From CAZEHO01 sp964511945 (lineage in GTDB: Bacteria > Actinomycetota > Acidimicrobiia > Spongiisociales > UBA11373), in contig CAZEHO010000013.1 in assembly GCA_964511945.1 (NCBI GenBank), positions 7,122-71,121 of the forward strand: a stretch of 64,000 bases of DNA, written 5' to 3'. How positions within the stretch are numbered: position 1 is the first letter of the stretch; each line of letters starts with the position of its first letter. Under the pieces are notes generated by a model that made no database searches, was not told the origin of the DNA, and saw only the letters and a program-made list of their open reading frames with translations. The translations under genes and the position numbers were made by a program. This document shows positions 60,239 through 64,000 of this stretch, piece after piece.

Positions 60239-60952
60239 ATGAAGGTGATTCCCGCCGTCGACGTCCTCGACGGTGCCGTTGTGCGATTGGCCCAGGGTGA
60301 CTACGAGCGAGTCACTGCTTATGCCGATGATCCGGCTTCACAAGCAGCCTCCTTCGTCGAGCAGGGTGCCGAACTGGTGCACGTCGTGGATCTCGGGGGT
60401 GCTCGCTCGGGGCAGGGTGATGCCGGACTCTGGGCTCGTTTGGGTGCCGCCGGCGTACCGTTCGAGGCGGCCGGCGGGCTTCGGAGCCTGGAAGCGTGCC
60501 ACTCGGCGATCGAGGGTGGAGCGATTCGGGTGGTGCTGGGGTCGGCGGCCGTGTGGGAGCCGGAACTGGTGGCCGAAGTCGTTGCAACGACCGGCGGTGA
60601 GCGGGTAGTTGCCTCGATCGACGTGCGCGACGGGCTGGCGCGCGGCGCCGGGTGGCTCGACGAGGGCCGCACGGCGGCCGAGGTCGTCGGCGACGTCGTT
60701 GCGGCCGGGGTCGGACGCCTCCTGGTGACCGCAATTGCCCGGGACGGGATGCTGAGCGGGCCCGATCTCGGCCTCCTCGCCGAGATCCGCGACATCGCCG
60801 GGACACCGGTGATCGCAGCGGGCGGCATCGGCACCCTTGGTCACTTGCGGGAGCTGGCCGCAGCCGGCATCGAAGAGGCGGTCGTCGGCCGCGCCCTGTA
60901 CGAGGGCCGGTTTGATCTCTCTCAGGCGTTGGAGGCGGCCCGCTCGGCGTAG
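60239..60952 (+). CDS. hisA: Phosphoribosyl-formimino-AICAR isomerase (HisA or dual HisA/TrpF PriA)
   Basis: 237 residues, ATG with AAAGG 7 nt upstream. KVIPAVDVLDGAVVRLAQGDY (Asp8), VVDLGGARSGQGD, ASIDVRDGLA and LLVTAIARDGMLSG with the second catalytic Asp. In Actinomycetota this enzyme is often the dual-function PriA; no trpF is seen in the window. It is the only histidine gene here transcribed away from the operon. Its last 31 nt overlap the convergent AAA gene. Confidence 0.92.
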   Translation: MKVIPAVDVLDGAVVRLAQGDYERVTAYADDPASQAASFVEQGAELVHVVDLGGARSGQGDAGLWARLGAAGVPFEAAGGLRSLEACHSAIEGGAIRVVLGSAAVWEPELVAEVVATTGGERVVASIDVRDGLARGAGWLDEGRTAAEVVGDVVAAGVGRLLVTAIARDGMLSGPDLGLLAEIRDIAGTPVIAAGGIGTLGHLRELAAAGIEEAVVGRALYEGRFDLSQALEAARSA

Positions 60953-62916
60953 CGCTCGAGCGCCGCTGCGATATCTGCCTGCGACACCGTGATCGCCGAG
61001 GGGTCACGCCGGAGAGCGCCCAGTGCGGCTTCCCGCAGCATCCCGGTGAGGTCGGCAAACGACAGGCCGTCGGTTTCGGCGGCCAGCCGGCCGAGATCGA
61101 CATCATCGCCGAAGGGAACATCGACGACCTCGAACAGCGCCCGCCGCGCCTCGGCCTCCGGCAGACCGAGATGGATGTGGGTTTCGAACCGTCCCGCCCG
61201 GAGCAGGGCGGGATCGATGAGGTCCTTGCGGTTGGTCGCACCGATCACGACGACGTCACCGCGTTTGCCGACTCCGTCCATTTCGGTGAGCAGAGCCGCC
61301 ACCACCGAGTCGGTCACCGACGTCGTCGACCGACCGCGCACCGGTGCCAGAGCGTCCAGCTCATCGAAGAACAGGATTGCCGGCGCAGCCGCACGCGTCC
61401 GCGCAAACACCTCGCGGACCCCGCGTTCCGACTCACCGACGTACTTGTCGAGGAGTTCGGCACCATTGATCGCGAAGAACGCAGCGCCGGACTCATGCGC
61501 CAGCGCCCGGATCACGTAGGTTTTTCCGGTCCCCGGTGGGCCGTCGAGCAGGATGCCGCGGGGTGGGTCGATCCCGAGGCGGCGGAACCGCTCGGGGTCG
61601 GTCATCGGCCAGATCACGGCCTCTGTGAGCCGCTGCTTCACGTCGGTGAGATTGGCGACCTTGTCGAAGCCGTAGGTCGGCATCTCCCCGGTCGGCACCG
61701 ACCCCAGTGACGGAGTGGTATCGGCGATGGCTTCCATCAGCCTGCCTGTGTCGAGTGGCCCGCCGCCTCCGGCAACGGTGGCCGAGGCATGAACGACGGC
61801 GGCCAGGACATCGGCGCCGGAGAAACCGGCGGAACGGGCGGCGAGGGCGTCGAAGTCGACGTCGGTGCTCGGGACCCGATGAAGGGCGGCTTCGAAGAGC
61901 AGGCGGCGGCGCTGGAGATCGGGCGGCGGGACGGAGAGGGTCCGCGGCAGGAGCGGAGATCGAGTGACCGCGGCGTCGAGCTGGCCGACCGATGAGGTCG
62001 CGAGGACGCAGGCCAGCTGTGGCCGGTCGGCCACTGCGTCGAGGAACCAGCGGAGGATCGCACCGACTTGGGTCCGGAACATCCCTTCCGTCCCGGCGAC
62101 GGCATCGAGGCGGTCGACGAAGATGACCCCCGGTGTGCTCGTGGTCTTGGCTGCCTTCTCGAGCAGATCCAAGAGCCGCTCCGGCTTGAACACCATGTCG
62201 AGGGGGACTTCGTTCACCGCCGCCCCGGCCCGAGCTGCGGCGGCCGCCACCAGCTCCGATTTGCCGCATCCTGCAGGCCCTTCGAGCAGGATTCCGGCGA
62301 CCTGGGGGAGGCCCCACGCATCAGGCAGGTTCTCAGCCGAGGTGAGCAGCGCCAGCCAGCCGGACAGGATGTCCGTCTCGGCATCGAGACCGGCAAGCAG
62401 AGCTTCTGCCGTGCTCGGCCCTGCCGAGGGTGCTTCGCGACTGATCAGCACATCGTTGCGCTCGTCGCTCGTCGAGAGGGTCGTTGCGGAGCCGACGAAG
62501 CCGGCCCGGCTCGGCACCACATCGAGGACCCGGACCTCGATGGGGTCGCTCCCCTCGGCGGCTCCATAGGAGGGATCGATGGCCACGACGTCACCGGCAG
62601 TGATCGGCGTGCCCTGGAGGGACCGGAGCGCCAGCTGCCTGTCGAACGGGAGCTCGTCGAGATCGAGGACGATCCGTCCGGCTTGAGGCAGATTGGCCCG
62701 CGAGATCTCCACCGCGGCGCCGATCGACACGCCGGCGTTGCCGACGGCTCTCGGTCCGAGCAGGAAGGCTGTGGGCGAGGTCACCTCGCCGGGGCGAACG
62801 AGAACGTGGGTGTCGCCGACCCGGACCGCGCCACCACCCGGGAGACCCATCGCAGCCAGGATGGTGGCGTCGGCGCGAGCAACCGGATCGGTCCCGGGGC
62901 GAACGGTGAGGCGCAT
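60922..62916 (-). CDS. CDC48/VCP-like AAA ATPase with inactive first ring
   Basis: 664 residues from ATG 62916. An N-terminal double-psi-barrel-like domain (~1-140) precedes two AAA modules. D1 has a Walker A (GPAGCGKSE, ~213-221), but its Walker B reads VIFVDRLD (Asp268-Arg269) instead of DE. D2 is complete: GPPGTGKT (~459-466), ILFFDELDAL, arginine-finger region GATNRKDLIDPALLRAGRFE. So the second ring probably does the work. CDC48 proteins unfold or extract proteins. Possible partner: proteasome-like or DNA-linked systems, not seen here. Confidence 0.83.
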   Translation of the reverse strand: MRLTVRPGTDPVARADATILAAMGLPGGGAVRVGDTHVLVRPGEVTSPTAFLLGPRAVGNAGVSIGAAVEISRANLPQAGRIVLDLDELPFDRQLALRSLQGTPITAGDVVAIDPSYGAAEGSDPIEVRVLDVVPSRAGFVGSATTLSTSDERNDVLISREAPSAGPSTAEALLAGLDAETDILSGWLALLTSAENLPDAWGLPQVAGILLEGPAGCGKSELVAAAAARAGAAVNEVPLDMVFKPERLLDLLEKAAKTTSTPGVIFVDRLDAVAGTEGMFRTQVGAILRWFLDAVADRPQLACVLATSSVGQLDAAVTRSPLLPRTLSVPPPDLQRRRLLFEAALHRVPSTDVDFDALAARSAGFSGADVLAAVVHASATVAGGGGPLDTGRLMEAIADTTPSLGSVPTGEMPTYGFDKVANLTDVKQRLTEAVIWPMTDPERFRRLGIDPPRGILLDGPPGTGKTYVIRALAHESGAAFFAINGAELLDKYVGESERGVREVFARTRAAAPAILFFDELDALAPVRGRSTTSVTDSVVAALLTEMDGVGKRGDVVVIGATNRKDLIDPALLRAGRFETHIHLGLPEAEARRALFEVVDVPFGDDVDLGRLAAETDGLSFADLTGMLREAALGALRRDPSAITVSQADIAAALERYAERAASNA

Positions 62917-62962
62917 GAGCGGAGCGTAGCCGGGTCCTGCCGGGCGCCGATAGGCTGCTGTC

Positions 62963-63949
62963 GTGCCTGAACTCGCCGCTCCCGTGGCCGGCGACATCGT
63001 CGATGCTGCCGAGCGCATTGCCTCCACCGCGGTGCGAACTCCGTTCGTCATTCCCCCGGTCCTGGCCGAAACCACCGGTCGTCCGGTAGCGCTGAAGTTG
63101 GAGACGCAGCAGCGGACCGGAACCTTCAAGTTCCGCGGAGCGATGAACTTCCTGAGCCGGATCGACCCGGTGCGCCGGGCCACCGGGGTGGTTGGCTACT
63201 CGTCGGGGAACCACGCTCAGGGAGTCGCCGCAGCGGCCCGGATCCTAGGGGTTCCGGCAACGATCGTGATGCCGAGCGACGCTCCGCCCATCAAGCTGCA
63301 GCGGACCAGGGCACTGGGCGCGGAGGTCGTCTTCTACGACCGGCTGAGCGACTCGCGCGAAGAGATCGGTGCTGCGCTGGCCGCCGAACGGGGAGTGACC
63401 CTCGTACCGCCCTACGACCATCCATGGACGATTGCCGGGCAAGGCACTGCCGGCCTCGAGATCGCGCAGCAGGCGGCCGCCGCCGGCTTCGGCTTCGATC
63501 GTGTCCTGGTGCCGTGCGGGGGTGGCGGACTCAGCGCCGGGATCGCGCTCGCACTCGAATCCGCCGCGCCGGGAGCCGGCGTCGTTACCGTCGAGCCGTC
63601 CGGATTCGACGACCACGTGCAGTCCTTTGCCGCCGGAACCCGCATCGGTATCGATCCGGCCGCTGCGACGACGATCTGTGATGCACTGCTGCCCCCCATT
63701 CCGGGCGAGTACACCTTCCCGATCACGAAGCGGTTGGTCGCCGGTGGCCTGGCGGTCGATGACGATGAGGTCGTGGCTGCGATGCGGTTCGCGTTCTCGG
63801 AGCTCAAGCTGGTGATCGAACCCGGCGGTGCCGCCGGGCTGGCGGCGCTGCTTGCCGGGAAGGCGGATGGCGACGGCGGGGTCGTCGTCGTCGCCTCGGG
63901 CGGCAATGTGGATCCGGGCTTCTTCGCTGAAGTCGTGGCGGGGCGCTAG
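62963..63949 (+). CDS. Threonine/serine dehydratase (PLP fold type II)
   Basis: 328 residues, GTG start, divergent from the AAA gene. PLP lysine in TGTFKFRGAMNF (Lys56), phosphate-binding YSSGNHAQGVAA, and the glycine loop VPCGGGGLSAGIALAL. Lacks an ACT regulatory domain, so it is the catabolic short type or a serine racemase-like enzyme. It deaminates threonine or serine to a keto acid. Confidence 0.87.
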   Translation: MPELAAPVAGDIVDAAERIASTAVRTPFVIPPVLAETTGRPVALKLETQQRTGTFKFRGAMNFLSRIDPVRRATGVVGYSSGNHAQGVAAAARILGVPATIVMPSDAPPIKLQRTRALGAEVVFYDRLSDSREEIGAALAAERGVTLVPPYDHPWTIAGQGTAGLEIAQQAAAAGFGFDRVLVPCGGGGLSAGIALALESAAPGAGVVTVEPSGFDDHVQSFAAGTRIGIDPAAATTICDALLPPIPGEYTFPITKRLVAGGLAVDDDEVVAAMRFAFSELKLVIEPGGAAGLAALLAGKADGDGGVVVVASGGNVDPGFFAEVVAGR

Positions 63950-64000
63950 TGTCCTGAGTCAGAAGAAGCTCGCGTTATTGGGGGGCGGGATTCTACGATG
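63950..64000. other. Right-edge spacer, possible insertion-element end
   Basis: The last 51 bases hold no gene. They begin directly after the dehydratase TAG with TGTCCTGAGTCAG, a pattern seen at insertion-element ends; it also parallels the CTAGTGCC at the abutting elements near 13.3 kb. The window ends at an ATG whose gene, if any, is outside. Confidence 0.25.

Noticed and set aside
1..64000. CRISPR arrays
   Set aside because: No regularly spaced direct repeats with spacers, and no cas genes.

Overview
The window is about 64 kb of dense, GC-rich bacterial chromosome. A WhiB-family regulator, an lprG/p55-type lipoprotein and exporter pair, an F420-type luciferase-family oxidoreductase, frequent GTG/TTG starts and Ser/Thr-rich lipoprotein linkers all point to an Actinomycetota bacterium. 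An uncultured Acidimicrobiia-like lineage is plausible, but the class cannot be fixed from this sequence alone. No prophage, plasmid, CRISPR array or tRNA gene was recognised. The only RNA gene seen is rnpB.

Left part (1-20 kb): a partial LpxD-like hexapeptide acyltransferase; a frameshifted oxidoreductase remnant; the lprG/p55-like pair; a DUF255/thioredoxin protein; an O-acetylation pair (MBOAT plus DUF459/SGNH); a D-cysteine desulfhydrase-like enzyme; a GMC oxidoreductase with a small partner; a tyrosine phenol-lyase-like enzyme; two abutting MITE-like inverted-repeat elements; a rhodanese; a SulP transporter; galactokinase with a sugar-1-phosphate nucleotidyltransferase; a CoA-binding protein; and a haem/siderophore-type ABC importer (20 kb edge).

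Middle (20.9-35 kb): a surface-polysaccharide locus. A minus-strand run from 34.9 down to 25.0 kb encodes a degenerate GGDEF-like membrane protein, a priming sugar transferase, a chain-length protein, an O-antigen ligase-like protein, a flippase, three glycosyltransferases and a FemAB/CelD-like acyltransferase. Most genes overlap by 4 nt, and one promoter-like element lies upstream. A further glycosyltransferase, a polysaccharide deacetylase and a sugar-kinase-like protein lie alongside. CapA (40.4 kb) and the MBOAT/SGNH pair (5.5-8.0 kb) may act on the same envelope polymer.

Right part (35-64 kb): Nif3/zinc-ribbon/RNase H operon; TauE-type permease; F420-type oxidoreductase; CapA and an RTX-repeat secreted protein with an 8-G frameshift tract; rnpB; a gamma-glutamylcyclotransferase-like gene that appears to start at CTG; WhiB; glutaryl-CoA dehydrogenase; trpD; a secreted vWA protein; a thiol-redox cluster at 50.5-52.4 kb; and a histidine operon (TrpR/YerC-like regulator, hisG-D-C-B-H-F-IE) divergent from hisA. 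A CDC48-like AAA ATPase and a threonine dehydratase close the window.

The most striking item is at 50.5-51.2 kb. A TlpA/thioredoxin-like lipoprotein has an in-frame TGA exactly where the first cysteine of the CxxC motif should be (W-TGA-G-T-C). It is followed at the right distance by a 7-bp hairpin with a GG-containing loop, as expected of a bacterial SECIS. It reads as a selenocysteine thioredoxin-like lipoprotein, adjacent to an Lgt-like membrane protein and an ordinary CxxC TlpA lipoprotein.
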